From Gilvimarinus sp. DA14 (lineage in GTDB: Bacteria; Pseudomonadota; Gammaproteobacteria; Pseudomonadales; Cellvibrionaceae): a DNA stretch of 64,000 nucleotides. Below are positions 35,865 through 45,800 of the stretch, piece after piece (the stretch's first letter is position 1; every line of letters starts with the position of its first letter). The stretch is taken from the NCBI RefSeq assembly GCF_024204685.1, contig NZ_CP100350.1, positions 3,892,838 through 3,956,837 on the forward strand, given 5' to 3'. A model generated the notes under the pieces. It was not told where the DNA came from. It did not search any database and saw only the letters and a program-made list of their open reading frames with translations. The translations under genes were made by a program, and so were the position numbers.

Positions 35865-36952
35865 AATGGTTACTTTGCTTTTTGCTATTTCTGCCGCTGC
35901 TCGCCAGTGGCCATCAATTAAGCACGGCGTATATGTCGTTGGAACGCACCGACTCCAGTGTTTTAGAGGGGCAATTACAGTGGCGCCTTTACGATCTTGA
36001 GCGCAGTCTGCGACTCGATAGTAATCGCGATGGCAAGTTGACTTGGGGCGAAATTAAAGCCCGCGAAGCGGCAATCGGCCAGTTTCTTGGCGAACGTTTA
36101 CGTTTTGTTCAAGGTGGCGTCGCCTGCACATTAAATAGCGCCTCGTTGCACCAGCTGGATCGACACTATGCCGAGCCCTACCTGTTATTACCCCTAAAGG
36201 TGCAGTGCCCGATTAGCGGTGATCTTACGCTTCGCTATACCGCGTTTTTTAGTCAGGACGCCGATCACAAACTGCTACTTAGTGTGGAAGAAGGGGATAG
36301 TGCCATTTCACGAGTGATCAGCGGTCAGCAACAAGAGGTCACCATCGCTTCGTCAGGCGGTTTCTGGCAGGGCTTTAGCGATTATGTGTACCAGGGCGTG
36401 GTCCATATTCTAATCGGCTGGGATCATATTCTGTTTTTGCTTTGTTTGCTCTTGGTGGCCGTGTTGAGTCGTCGCGATCGCCAGTGGCAAGCGCGCGCCG
36501 CAAAGCGGGAGATTATTCTTTACACCCTGACCATCGTGACCGCTTTTACGCTGGCCCACTCAATTACCTTAACCGCAACCGCCTTGGGGTGGATTGATCT
36601 TCCCAGCCGTTGGGTAGAGATCGGCATTGCCGCTACCGTGATCTTTGCAGCAGTGAACAATATTGTGGTGCTGTTTTGGCGAATAGGGTGGATCACCTTT
36701 GGGTTTGGTCTGCTACACGGTATGGGCTTTGCCGGTGTGCTGGGCGAGCTGGGGTTACCACAGCAGGGCAAACTAACCGCTGTGATCGGCTTTAACCTTG
36801 GGGTCGAGCTGGGTCAGTTAGCGATTATTGCGTTGCTCTTGCCCCTCTTAATGCTGTGTCGCAACGGCCAGTGGTATCGCCGCTGGGCGATGCCAGCAGG
36901 ATCGGTGCTGATTGCGCTGCTGGGTGCCCGCTGGCTACTGGAGCGGCTGTAA
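35861..36952 (+). CDS. HupE/UreJ-type membrane protein with periplasmic EF-hand
   Basis: A 363-residue protein with signal peptide (cut near ASG, residue 17), a periplasmic domain of about 150 residues, and about six or seven membrane helices. The membrane part begins YVYQGVVHILIGWDHILFLL and includes AFTLAHSITL and FGLLHGMGFAGVLGE, the histidine-rich motifs of the HupE_UreJ_2 family. Related HupE/UreJ proteins move nickel or cobalt. The periplasmic part carries DSNRDGKLTWGE (53-64), which fits a calcium-binding EF-hand loop. It is the last gene of the DUF4331 set. Substrate unknown; a metal is a reasonable guess. Confidence 0.85.
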   Translation: MKWLLCFLLFLPLLASGHQLSTAYMSLERTDSSVLEGQLQWRLYDLERSLRLDSNRDGKLTWGEIKAREAAIGQFLGERLRFVQGGVACTLNSASLHQLDRHYAEPYLLLPLKVQCPISGDLTLRYTAFFSQDADHKLLLSVEEGDSAISRVISGQQQEVTIASSGGFWQGFSDYVYQGVVHILIGWDHILFLLCLLLVAVLSRRDRQWQARAAKREIILYTLTIVTAFTLAHSITLTATALGWIDLPSRWVEIGIAATVIFAAVNNIVVLFWRIGWITFGFGLLHGMGFAGVLGELGLPQQGKLTAVIGFNLGVELGQLAIIALLLPLLMLCRNGQWYRRWAMPAGSVLIALLGARWLLERL

Positions 36953-36983
36953 GCTTTACATAGTTGGCGGCACTTTTAACCGA

Positions 36984-37238
36984 TCAGTGCTGGCGTAAGG
37001 CCTCAATAAGCTCGCTTTTGTTTAGCTTAGAGCGGCCTTCAATTCCAATTTCTTGCGCGCGGCGATACAGCTGCTCGTAGGTCCAGTCTTCATAGGATGA
37101 AGATTTGCCGCCGCGTTTGGCGGCCTTGCGGCGCGGGGTGTTTGCTATCCGCGCCGCTTTTTCTTTGCTTGCTCCCTGATCGCGCAACGCCTCGTATTGC
37201 TCGTCGTCTTTAATGCTGGCGCCATGATTTTTTACCAT
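36984..37238 (-). CDS. Small Rho_N-domain protein
   Basis: An 84-residue basic protein. The N-terminal half is MVKNHGASIKDDEQYEALRD and ASKEKAARIANTPRRKAAKR; the C-terminal 35 residues form a Rho termination-factor N-terminal-like SAP helix pair (WTYEQLYRRAQEIGIEGRSK). It may bind nucleic acid. I chose the ATG at 37238, with AGAGGT upstream on the minus strand; the frame is open to 37325. Divergent from cheV. Function unknown. Confidence 0.8.
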   Translation of the reverse strand: MVKNHGASIKDDEQYEALRDQGASKEKAARIANTPRRKAAKRGGKSSSYEDWTYEQLYRRAQEIGIEGRSKLNKSELIEALRQH

Positions 37239-37375
37239 TACTTTTACCTCTACTTGTTGAGTGTTTCCCGGTCTCACGCAAAATATGTACCTGTAAAGGC
37301 GGGTAAGCGCTATGGTCGCTAACACCTAGGCGCTGCTAGAATGGTAATAAATCTACCTAGGTAAATATCGCATTA

Positions 37376-38251
37376 ATGAAACAAGACGCTTCAAATCAGG
37401 GGTTATTGCTGTTTTGGTTAACACAAAAACAGCGCTTCGCGCTCGGCACCCTCAAAATCCGTGAGATTGTGCCTTTTACCAAGTTGACGCCTATGCCCGA
37501 GTCTCACCCGGCGATACTCGGCGCGGCTAATATTCGCGGCACCACCATGCCGGTGATTGATATGGCCGCCGCAGTGGGGGGCGCACGTTTAAGCGCTGAA
37601 GAGACTCGTGCCGGTTATATCGTGATTACTGATTGTCAGCGCAAAACCGTGGGTTTTTTAGTGCGTGCACTGGATCGTATTTCGGAAAAAAGCTGGCGCG
37701 ATATTGAGGCGCCACCCAAGAGTCTGGGCCGTAATGCCTGTGTCACAGGGGTTACCCGGGTGGATGATCAGCTGGTGCAGGTTATTGATGTAGAGCACAT
37801 TTTTTCAGTGATTTACGGACCCGAGCAGGTACAAGCCAGTGGTGATTTAAGCGCACAACAAACCGCCAAATTACAGGCGTTGAATATTCTCGTGGTGGAC
37901 GATTCTTCGGTGGCGCGCAAGCAATTGTCTGACGCTCTGGACTACCTGGGCATTCGCTACCGCATGACAGCTAATGGCCAGACGGCGCTGGATATAATGC
38001 GCGAAGCCGCCAGTGGCGGTGCGCCCATCGATTTATTGGTCAGCGATATCGAAATGCCGGGGCTGGATGGCTACGAGCTGGCCTTTGCCGTGCGCGATGA
38101 CCCTAAGCTCGCCGGTGCCTATATTATTCTGCACACGTCTATCTCCAGTGAAATCAGTGTTAGCCAGGCCCACCAGGTGGGTGCCAACGAAGCCCTGACC
38201 AAGTTTGATGTCGACGAGCTGGTGCAGGCGATGCTGCGCGGTGCTGAATAA
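37376..38251 (+). CDS. cheV: Chemotaxis coupling/receiver protein CheV
   Basis: A 291-residue two-domain protein. The N-terminal CheW-like domain (about 8-155) contains FALGTLKIREIVPFTKLTPM and AANIRGTTMPVIDMAAAVGG, and couples CheA to chemoreceptors. The C-terminal receiver domain (about 170-290) contains LNILVVDDSSVARKQL, phospho-acceptor Asp near 224 in LLVSDIEMPGLDGYE, and the Lys of TKFDVDEL. CheV is thought to adapt or buffer phosphate flow. No other chemotaxis gene is nearby. Confidence 0.94.
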   Translation: MKQDASNQGLLLFWLTQKQRFALGTLKIREIVPFTKLTPMPESHPAILGAANIRGTTMPVIDMAAAVGGARLSAEETRAGYIVITDCQRKTVGFLVRALDRISEKSWRDIEAPPKSLGRNACVTGVTRVDDQLVQVIDVEHIFSVIYGPEQVQASGDLSAQQTAKLQALNILVVDDSSVARKQLSDALDYLGIRYRMTANGQTALDIMREAASGGAPIDLLVSDIEMPGLDGYELAFAVRDDPKLAGAYIILHTSISSEISVSQAHQVGANEALTKFDVDELVQAMLRGAE

Positions 38252-38311
38252 TAGAATAATCGTGTTCGTAAATCTGCAATAAATCTCTGCGAGCATCGGG
38301 TTAGGTGCATG

Positions 38312-38350
38312 CGACTACTCAAGTGCTCAGTCTGGGTTGCTGAGTAGTCG
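38312..38350 (+). promoter_or_regulatory. Leader hairpin before the PiT transporter
   Basis: CGACTACTCA (38312-38321) pairs perfectly with TGAGTAGTCG (38341-38350). A competing stem CTCAG (38326-38330) with CTGAG (38340-38344) uses part of the same arm. It lies about 45 bases before the transporter start. It may be a terminator of cheV without T-run or a leader switch. Confidence 0.4.
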
Positions 38351-38395
38351 GATTAATTCCGCACCTGAGTCCATTGGCCACAGCAGAGATCATCC

Positions 38396-39994
38396 ATGTC
38401 GCACAACTCGCGCCAAGCACCCGCGTTTAATAAAACCTCCGATACGCCGTTTAACCTTTTCTTTATCGCGCTCTTGGCGTTGGTCGGGTTTTACTTTTTG
38501 TACTGGGGGGTGAACTACACCGAAGATCATCACCTGCCCATATTTCTCGCCGCGTCGGCTTTTGGCCTCTTTATGGCCTTTAATATCGGTGGCAATGATG
38601 TAGCTAACGCCTTCGGCACCAGTGTGGGGGCGGGTACCTTAACCGTTAAACAGGCGCTGTTGGTGGCAGCGGTGTTTGAGGTGAGTGGGGCGGTCATTGC
38701 CGGCGGGGAAGTTACCCAAACCATCCGCAAAGGAATTGTGGATTTATCCGGGTTTGAGGTTCAGGCGCTGGATTTTATTTTTATCATGATGGCGGCACTG
38801 TTAGCGGCCGCACTGTGGTTGTTGTTTGCCAGCCGGCGCGGTCTGCCGGTGTCGACCACTCACTCAATTATCGGCGGTATTGTCGGCAGCTCCATTGCCC
38901 TGGGCGCTATTTTAGGTGGCAGTGATTCGGCGCTGGCCCTGGTGCACTGGGGGCAGATTGGTTCGATTGCTATTTCCTGGGTCTTGTCACCGCTGCTGGG
39001 TGGGCTGGTTTCCTACGGTCTTTTCTCCCTCATTAAACGCCATATTCTGCGCTATAACGAACAGGCAGAATCTGAGCTGGAAGTCATCAAGAAAGAAAAA
39101 CGTGAATTTAAAAAGCAGCACAAAAAAGATTTTGAAAGACTCAGTGAGTTGCAGCAGATTTCCTACAACGGCGCCATGACCCGCGACTCGCATATTTTGG
39201 TGGACCCGGATTTTAGTGTTGAGGATATTGAGACCGACTATTACCGCAAGCTGTACGAGATTAACGAGCGCAAGGACAGCTTGGATGCGACCCGGGCGCT
39301 GGAAACCTGGGTGCCGGTGATCGCCGCGCTGGGTGGGGCGATTATCAGCTCAATGCTGCTGTTCAAGGGTTTAAAGAATATTGATCTCCACCTGAGTACG
39401 CTGCACAACTTTTTAATTGTGGGAATGGTGTCGGCGAGCATTTGGATGGCAACCTATATTTACGCGCGCACCTTAAAAAACACCTCGCTAAGTCGCTCGA
39501 CGTTTTTAATGTTCAGCTGGATGCAGGTGTTTACCGCATCGGGTTTTGCTTTTAGTCATGGCTCCAATGATATTGCCAATGCCATTGGTCCTTTTGCCGC
39601 AATTTTGGATGTGTTGCGTACGGGAGTGGTGGGCAGTTCGGCGGCGGTGCCATCGGTGGTAATGATTACTTTCGGTGTGGCACTGGTAGGTGGTTTATGG
39701 TTTGTGGGTAAAGAGGTTATTCAAACTGTGGGCCATAACCTGACGCAAATGCATCCGGCCTCGGGGTTCTCGGCCGAGCTGGCCGCCGCTGCGGTGGTGA
39801 TGCTGGCATCACTATTAGGGTTGCCGGTATCCAGTACTCATATTTTGATCGGCGCTGTGCTGGGGATTGGCTTGGTGAATCGTCAAACAAATTGGGCACT
39901 GATGAAGCCTATCGGCCTGGCTTGGGTGATTACTTTGCCTGCGGCAGGGCTGCTGTCGGCGCTGTGCTTTTTTATTCTGCGACAATTGTTTTAA
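38396..39994 (+). CDS. PiT-family inorganic phosphate transporter
   Basis: A 532-residue inner-membrane symporter for phosphate, probably as neutral metal phosphate with H+ or Na+. The duplicated family signature is present as [16 protein letters not shown] near residue 57-72 and [16 protein letters not shown] near 385-400. [20 protein letters not shown] and [16 protein letters not shown] are the matching second motifs of each half. A large charged cytoplasmic loop (about 215-300, [19 protein letters not shown]) separates the halves. Polyphosphate kinase 2 lies 1.7 kb away, so phosphate storage may be a local theme. Confidence 0.93.
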   Translation: MSHNSRQAPAFNKTSDTPFNLFFIALLALVGFYFLYWGVNYTEDHHLPIFLAASAFGLFMAFNIGGNDVANAFGTSVGAGTLTVKQALLVAAVFEVSGAVIAGGEVTQTIRKGIVDLSGFEVQALDFIFIMMAALLAAALWLLFASRRGLPVSTTHSIIGGIVGSSIALGAILGGSDSALALVHWGQIGSIAISWVLSPLLGGLVSYGLFSLIKRHILRYNEQAESELEVIKKEKREFKKQHKKDFERLSELQQISYNGAMTRDSHILVDPDFSVEDIETDYYRKLYEINERKDSLDATRALETWVPVIAALGGAIISSMLLFKGLKNIDLHLSTLHNFLIVGMVSASIWMATYIYARTLKNTSLSRSTFLMFSWMQVFTASGFAFSHGSNDIANAIGPFAAILDVLRTGVVGSSAAVPSVVMITFGVALVGGLWFVGKEVIQTVGHNLTQMHPASGFSAELAAAAVVMLASLLGLPVSSTHILIGAVLGIGLVNRQTNWALMKPIGLAWVITLPAAGLLSALCFFILRQLF

Positions 39995-40002
39995 TGAAAT
40001 AA

Positions 40003-40023
40003 GGGCGCCCTTAAAGGGCGCCC
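40003..40023. terminator. Hairpin between convergent PiT and catalase genes
   Basis: GGGCGCCC (40003-40010) and GGGCGCCC (40016-40023) form an 8-bp stem with a 5-base loop. Only short T-rich runs follow (TTATTT on the minus strand), so it probably ends the catalase transcript and perhaps the transporter transcript. Confidence 0.65.
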
Positions 40024-40030
40024 ATCAACC

Positions 40031-41491
40031 TTAAGACTCTTTTAGTTTCTCGCGTACTGACTTTTCAATTCGCTCGCCAATGCTCTGGTCGATATTTTTC
40101 CAGTATTCAAACGCGCGTTTAAGTACGGGCTCGGAAACCCCGTCGCACAGATGGCCGGTTACATTATTCACTAAGCGTTCGCGCGCCGGCTCGTCCATCA
40201 CCTCGTTAATGAGCGCGCGAGGCTGCACGTAATCGTCATCGTCGCGATGCTGGGTGTAAGCCTCTCGCACCATGTTGCCCTCAGCGCCGAAGGTTTCCAT
40301 ATTGGGCGCGCGTTCGGGGTCTGCGTGAGCGCCGCCTTTGCTGTTGGGAGCGTACACAGGGTCGCTGACATTTTCCGTGCGCATGGCACCGTCTTTGGTG
40401 TAGCTGTGTACCGGGCACTGGGGTTTGTTAACCGGAATTTGCTTGTAATTAACCCCCAGGCGCGCGCGGTGCGCATCGGCGTAGGCAAACATGCGGCCTA
40501 GCAGCATCTTATCGGGGCTGACGCCTATGCCCGGCGGCATATTGTTGGGTTCAAAGGCAGCCTGCTCAATTTCTGTGTGGTGGTCGGTAGGATTGCGGTT
40601 AAGTGTTAGCTTGCCCACTTTAATCAGTGGATAATCGCCGTGGGGCCAGACTTTGGTTAAATCGAAGGGGTTAAAGCGGTACGTCTCGGCCTCTTTAAAC
40701 GGCATAATCTGCATGTAGAGTGTCCAGCTGGGATGATCCCCTTTTTCAATGGCACTGAAAAGATCACGGGTGTGGTAATCACCGTCCATACCGGCCAGCT
40801 TGTCCGCCTGCTCCTGAGTAATGCACTCCACACCCTGATCAGTTTGGAAGTGATATTTCACCCAGAATTTTTCTCCCTGGGCATTCACCCACATATAAGT
40901 GTGCGACGAATAGCCGTTCATGTGGCGCCAGGTGTGAGGAATGCCCCTGTCACCCATTAGCCAAGTCACCTGATGCGCTGACTCGGGCGATAGGGTCCAG
41001 AAATCCCACTGCATATCATGGTCGCGCATATTGTTGTCGGCGCGGCGTTTTTGCGAGCGGATAAAGTGTTGGAATTTCATCGGGTCGCGAATAAAAAACA
41101 CCGGGGTATTGTTACCCACCATGTCGTAGTTGCCTTCGCTGGTGTAAAACTTCACCGCAAAGCCGCGCGGGTCGCGCCAGGTGTCGGGGCTGCCGCGCTC
41201 GCCCGCTACGGTAGAAAAACGCATTAACACATCGGTTTTCGTGCCGGGCTGAAATACCGCTGCCTTGGTGTAGGCGCTGACGTCTTCGGTGACTTCAAAG
41301 TGACCGAAAGCGCCGCTGCCTTTGGCGTGGGGCTGGCGCTCGGGAATACGTTCGCGGTTAAAGGCGGCCATTTGCTCGATCAGTTGATGATCGTGCAACA
41401 CGATGGGGCCGTCCGGCCCAATGGTCAGCGAATGCTCGTCGCTATTGACGGGAATACCAGCGTCGGTGGTGGTGAACTTATCGTTGCTCAT
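40031..41491 (-). CDS. katA: Monofunctional haem catalase
   Basis: Splits hydrogen peroxide to water and oxygen in the cytoplasm. The 486-residue length fits small-subunit clade 3 catalases. Active-site His55 is in [19 protein letters not shown], Asn128 in [12 protein letters not shown], and the haem-ligand Tyr337 in [30 protein letters not shown] lies before the ATG. A tandem ATAG-type pattern resembling an OxyR site lies about 135-170 bases upstream (41624-41660). Confidence 0.95.
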   Translation of the reverse strand: MSNDKFTTTDAGIPVNSDEHSLTIGPDGPIVLHDHQLIEQMAAFNRERIPERQPHAKGSGAFGHFEVTEDVSAYTKAAVFQPGTKTDVLMRFSTVAGERGSPDTWRDPRGFAVKFYTSEGNYDMVGNNTPVFFIRDPMKFQHFIRSQKRRADNNMRDHDMQWDFWTLSPESAHQVTWLMGDRGIPHTWRHMNGYSSHTYMWVNAQGEKFWVKYHFQTDQGVECITQEQADKLAGMDGDYHTRDLFSAIEKGDHPSWTLYMQIMPFKEAETYRFNPFDLTKVWPHGDYPLIKVGKLTLNRNPTDHHTEIEQAAFEPNNMPPGIGVSPDKMLLGRMFAYADAHRARLGVNYKQIPVNKPQCPVHSYTKDGAMRTENVSDPVYAPNSKGGAHADPERAPNMETFGAEGNMVREAYTQHRDDDDYVQPRALINEVMDEPARERLVNNVTGHLCDGVSEPVLKRAFEYWKNIDQSIGERIEKSVREKLKES

Positions 41492-41623
41492 TCTCTTCTC
41501 CTGGAGTGCTGCAAAAGTTACACGAGGGTGTAAATATTTCGCAGCCTGGTTGCGTAAAAATCCCTAAGGGGGGACAGCTCAACTTCGAGACCCAAGTAAA
41601 CGCAAGAGCTATTCCAGAGACTG

Positions 41624-41660
41624 ATTAACTTATTCTATGCCACTGATAACCCTAGTCTAT
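41624..41660 (-). promoter_or_regulatory. Weak OxyR-like tandem site upstream of catalase
   Basis: On the minus strand ATAGACTAGGGTTAT (41660-41646), 7 bases, ATAGAATAAGTTAAT (41638-41624). Spacing equals the OxyR pattern of two 15-base units 7 bases apart, and both units start with ATAG, but inner positions match poorly. It overlaps the end of the polyphosphate kinase gene. Confidence 0.25.
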
Positions 41661-42476
41661 AGTCAGCCCCAGTTGTTTCTTCGCCAGCTTGACGATCTCC
41701 GGGTCGATTGGTGGTGGCTCGATGTCCACATCATGACTTAATGCCTGCACCAGCGTTTTTAATACTTCGATACGCGCATGACGTTTGTCGTGGCCCGAGA
41801 TGATATGCCAGGGGCAGGACTCGGTATCGGTATATTTCAGCATATCGTTAATGGCCTCTTCGTAGTCGGGCCACTTTTCCCGGTTGCGTACGTCTTCCAT
41901 GGTGAGCTTCCAACGTTTGTAGGGATCGTGCAAACGCTGAATAAATCGCTCCAGCTGCTCGTCTTTGTCGATATGAATAAATAACTTAATAACCCGAGCG
42001 CCGTCATCGGTCAGCAGGCGTTCAAATTCATTGATTTCCCGATAGGCCCGTTGCCACTCGCTCTTGCGGGCAAAGTCCTCCACGCGCTCCACCAACACTC
42101 GGCCATAGTAGCTGCGATCAAATATTGCCAGGCATCCGGCTTCGGGTAATTTGGTGTAAAACCGGTAAAGGTAGTGTTTTGCCTGGTTTTCGGGTTTGGG
42201 CGCGCCGATGGGATGAACCGTGCAGCCGCGCGGATCCAGCTTTTCCGTCACCCGGCGAATAGCGCCGCCTTTGCCGGCGGCGTCCCAGCCCTCGAATACA
42301 ATAATCGCGCGACGGCCACTGTGATAATAGGCTTGCTGCACGTGCAACAGCTTTTTTTGCCAGTGTTTCAATTCGGTTTTATAAGTGTCTTTATCAGCTA
42401 TGTGGGGGCGGATGGCGTCATAGTCGCGAATATCAATCTGGCGCTGACGCAGAATAATCTGTGAGGGTTGGTGCAT
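41652..42476 (-). CDS. ppk2: Polyphosphate kinase 2
   Basis: Transfers phosphate between polyphosphate and nucleotides (class I PPK2, ADP or GDP to the triphosphate). The 274-residue protein has Walker A GWDAAGKGG (63-71), FDRSYYGRVLVERVE (Asp120, Walker B region) and a lid with HDPYKRWKLTMEDVRNREKW. The length is that of a single-domain enzyme. It lies upstream of the catalase on the same strand with about 160 bases between, so probably a separate transcript. Confidence 0.94.
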   Translation of the reverse strand: MHQPSQIILRQRQIDIRDYDAIRPHIADKDTYKTELKHWQKKLLHVQQAYYHSGRRAIIVFEGWDAAGKGGAIRRVTEKLDPRGCTVHPIGAPKPENQAKHYLYRFYTKLPEAGCLAIFDRSYYGRVLVERVEDFARKSEWQRAYREINEFERLLTDDGARVIKLFIHIDKDEQLERFIQRLHDPYKRWKLTMEDVRNREKWPDYEEAINDMLKYTDTESCPWHIISGHDKRHARIEVLKTLVQALSHDVDIEPPPIDPEIVKLAKKQLGLTID

Positions 42477-42577
42477 GCGAACTCCCTGCGCTTGGGTAAA
42501 ATAGAGCTTCAGTGTATAACTATCCCATCCAACTTTGTGAATGTAGACCGATTTATCAATAGTGTTTAGGTTAGCCC

Positions 42578-42763
42578 ATGTCCAATGTCGTGCCGTTTAA
42601 ACGTCCCAGCCCCAAACAAAAACACAAAGGCAAAACCCTGTGTCGCAGTGGCTTCCACAAATGGGAGGTGGTAACCAGCCAGCAGTTTGATGTAAAGCAG
42701 GGCCGGTTGGTGACGCGCTACAAATGTAAGCGGTGCGGGGAGGAGAAAGTGGAGGCGAGGTGA
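42578..42763 (+). CDS. Small zinc-ribbon-like protein
   Basis: A 61-residue basic protein. Four possible metal ligands occur as CRSGFH (near residues 22-27) and CKRC (near 50-53), with HKWEVV and FDVKQGRLVTRYKCKRCGEE between, so a zinc ribbon. Similar small proteins occur singly in pseudomonads and relatives without a known role. Standing alone on the plus strand and followed directly by a hairpin and terminator, it looks like a complete small transcription unit. Confidence 0.75.
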   Translation: MSNVVPFKRPSPKQKHKGKTLCRSGFHKWEVVTSQQFDVKQGRLVTRYKCKRCGEEKVEAR

Positions 42764-42769
42764 GTTAAC

Positions 42770-42820
42770 GTCTGATGCTGGAGGTCTGACGCGTCCGACA
42801 TCAGGCCTCAGACTTCAGAC
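42770..42820. repeat. GTCTGAC palindromic repeat, third copy
   Basis: GTCTGATGCTGGAGG at the left and its imperfect inverse ending TCAGACTTCAGAC form a long hairpin starting 7 bases after the stop of the small gene. Words are shared with the repeats at 21083 and 21182, 21.6 kb away. Confidence 0.65.
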
Positions 42821-42852
42821 AAAAAAAGGGAGCGCGGAGGCGCTCCCTTTTT
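42821..42852. terminator. Bidirectional Rho-independent terminator
   Basis: GGGAGCGC (42828-42835) pairs with GCGCTCCC (42840-42847) around GGAG. A-run on the left, T-run on the right, so it can end both the small gene and the GH43 gene on the other strand. Confidence 0.92.
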
Positions 42853-42882
42853 ATTTGGATAATCGCTGTTCAGCGTTATCCT

Positions 42883-45800
42883 TTACTCCGCCGCCAAAGC
42901 TTCAATCACCTCGGCGGAAACGGCTTCGTCAAAGATGACCAGCTCGTCTACCAGCCCCTGGTACGGGGTATCCCAGTAGTTCACGCCGATGCCAAAGGCG
43001 GCGTTGTCGCCGGTGAAGACATTCGGGAAGCCAGTGCCGGTAAACACCTGTTCGCCGTCCAGATACAGGGTCAGGTTGCCCGCATCCTTTACGGCGGCAA
43101 AGTGGGTCCACTCACCGGCGGCAATTTGAGTGCCGGTGTCACCGTCGAACCAGCTGGTGCCTGACCACAACATGGTGTTACCTGCATCCCCCGGTCCAAA
43201 GGGAACCACGCTGATCCAACTGGCGTCGCTCATGGCCCCAAAGAAGGTGGTAGTAAACTGATTGAGCGCAGTTGGGTTAAGCCACAGGGCAAAACTGTAA
43301 CGACTGCCGCTGATCAGACCGTCGGCCAGACGCACACCGCTGGCGCCATCTAGGCTTAGTGCCATACCGCTTTTACCACTGGCATAGTTTACGGTGCCGC
43401 CGGTGTTGTCCAGGCGATCACCGGTCACGCTGCCCGAGGCGAAGCTGCCGGCGACATCGTCCAGGTGCTCGTCGAAGCTGTAACGCGCCGATGGCTCGGA
43501 CGGGGCCAGAGAGCGAACCGTGGCATCGAAAGTTTTGCTTGCCGACTCGCCATCGAGCGTCACAGTCGCGGTCAGCGTTACCCTACCGTCTACCGACTGT
43601 GGCTGAGTCACTACGGCGGTGTTATTGTCGATGCTGATCAGGCTCGTATCCGAGCTGCTCCACGCAATCGCGGCGGCGTAAGGGCCGGTAGCGGGCAGGG
43701 TGAAGTCGGACTGAACACCGTTTAGATCGCCCAGATCTAGCAGTTCGACGGCCGAATCCAGCAGTTCACTGGCCGGCTGTTGGTCGATATCCAGAGCGGC
43801 GATCTCGCCCGCGCTTAGAGCTGCATCGTAGATATTAAGCTCGTCGATCAAGCCGGTATAGGGCGCATCCCAGTAGTTGACACCCAGCGCAAACATACCT
43901 TCATTCCAGGTGAAGAAATCGGTGAGGTTTCCCCCCGAGAACTTTTCTTCGCCATCGATGAAAACAGAGACAGTGCCGCGATCTACGCTAAACGCGATAT
44001 GAGACCACTCGTTGGCGGGAATTAACTCGCCTGCGCTGGCATCAAGCCAAGCTTCGCTGCCGCTCCACAGCATGGTATTACCGTCCCAGCTTTGCGGTAC
44101 AAAGCTAATCCACTGGTCTGACGTCAAGGCTCCGCTGTCGTTGGTGTACTCGTGAATTGCACCGAAAAAAGCGGTCGTAAATTGGTTAAGTACCGTGGGG
44201 TTTACCCACATGGATACGGTGTATTCGTAGTTATCAATCAGGCCATCGGGCAGGCGTACCCCGGTAAAGCCGTCCAGCATCAACGCCTGGCCGGATTGAC
44301 CCGCGGCGAAACTTACGGTGCCGGCATTGTGGATACGATCACCTGTGCCCATGCCGTCGGCTTTGTTGCCCAACTCGTCGGACAGGTCGTTTTCAAAACC
44401 GTAGTGAGCGGTGCGGTTATAGGCCATACGCTGGGGCACGGCCACGGTAAAGCTGCGCTCGCTCTGCATACCGTTGCGGGTAATCGTAGCGGTCAGGTTG
44501 ACGCTGGCATCGCCTTCGCCCACGTTAGGACGCATAACATTCCCTTCGCTGTCGATTACGCTTGGGTTGTCGCTGCTCCAGCTGATGGTGGCGCCGCGCG
44601 CACCGGCGGTAGGCAGGGTAATTTGGTTGCCTTTAAACATCTCGGGTAGTACCAAGTCGTCGGCAATCGCATCCATAATCTCGCCATCGCCTTTGGCAGG
44701 CAGTTGGATGCCCCACAGGGATGCGCCGTCATCCGACATTGCGGTGAAGCTTGGCATCAGCGCTTCCAGGCGAGGGTCCCACTGCCAGGCTGCGTTGCCT
44801 TCAAACACAGTACCGTCTTCCAGAGTAATCGTAATGCGCTCGGGTTGATCGGCGTACAAGGTATAGCTACCGCTTACCTCACCGCTGATGGTGCCGTCTT
44901 CGTGCATTGTTACCGCTTGCGACAGGTGTGCTGTGCGGTTGATGTCTTTACCGTGGTTGATGATCTGGTAGTCGCCCACAATATCCTGATAGTCGACAAT
45001 GTTATCGCCTTCAATGGGCGCATAGCGCTGGGGTGAGGCTACCAGCCAGCCGTCGTTATTGATCCACATTTCGTGCACGCGAATGGCGTGGCCTTCACCG
45101 CGATTGGGGAAGCGGGTGTGAGTGATCAAGAAGTACTTGCCGGTTTGTTCGTCGTAATACGCTGAGTTGTGCCCGGGGGCTAAATAGCCGCGCGATTGCG
45201 CGTCAGAGCCCGCCAGAGACTGGAAGATAAAGCCGCCCATCATTTTGTTGCCGTAAGGGGCGATGCTGTCCCAGCCACCGCGAGCATTGGCAACATCGTT
45301 ACCGGCGGCATCCAGGTAGGGGCCGTCTGGGTTGCGCGAACGGGCGACGCGAATGTTGTAGCCATCGGCCGCTTCATAGCCGCCGAAAGAGGCAAACATG
45401 TAGTAATAGTCCGACTCGGGACTGTAAATGACAAAGCTGCCCTCGATAGAGCTGTGGTCACCGCCGATAATGTGCTTGCCATAGCCTTGACCGGGTTCGG
45501 GTTTGCCGGTGGTTTCGTCCATTTTCAAAATGAAAATACCGCCGGAGTAGGAACCGTAGCTCAGCCAGAGTTGGCCGTCTTTGTCGTAGAATGCCGTGGG
45601 GTCGATCACGTTGGGGTGAACAAAGGCATTGAAGCTTTCCAAATCGCCCACGCCATACTCACCGGCCATTTGTTCATCGGTCTGGCCCGAGTAGAGGAAA
45701 ATGCCCAGGTCTTCGTAGGGGCCTTCCACGTTATCGGAAACCGCCACGCCCAGATAGGAGTGAGGCGCGTTGCAAAGCCCTTCCTCGCTTGCGGGGTTCG

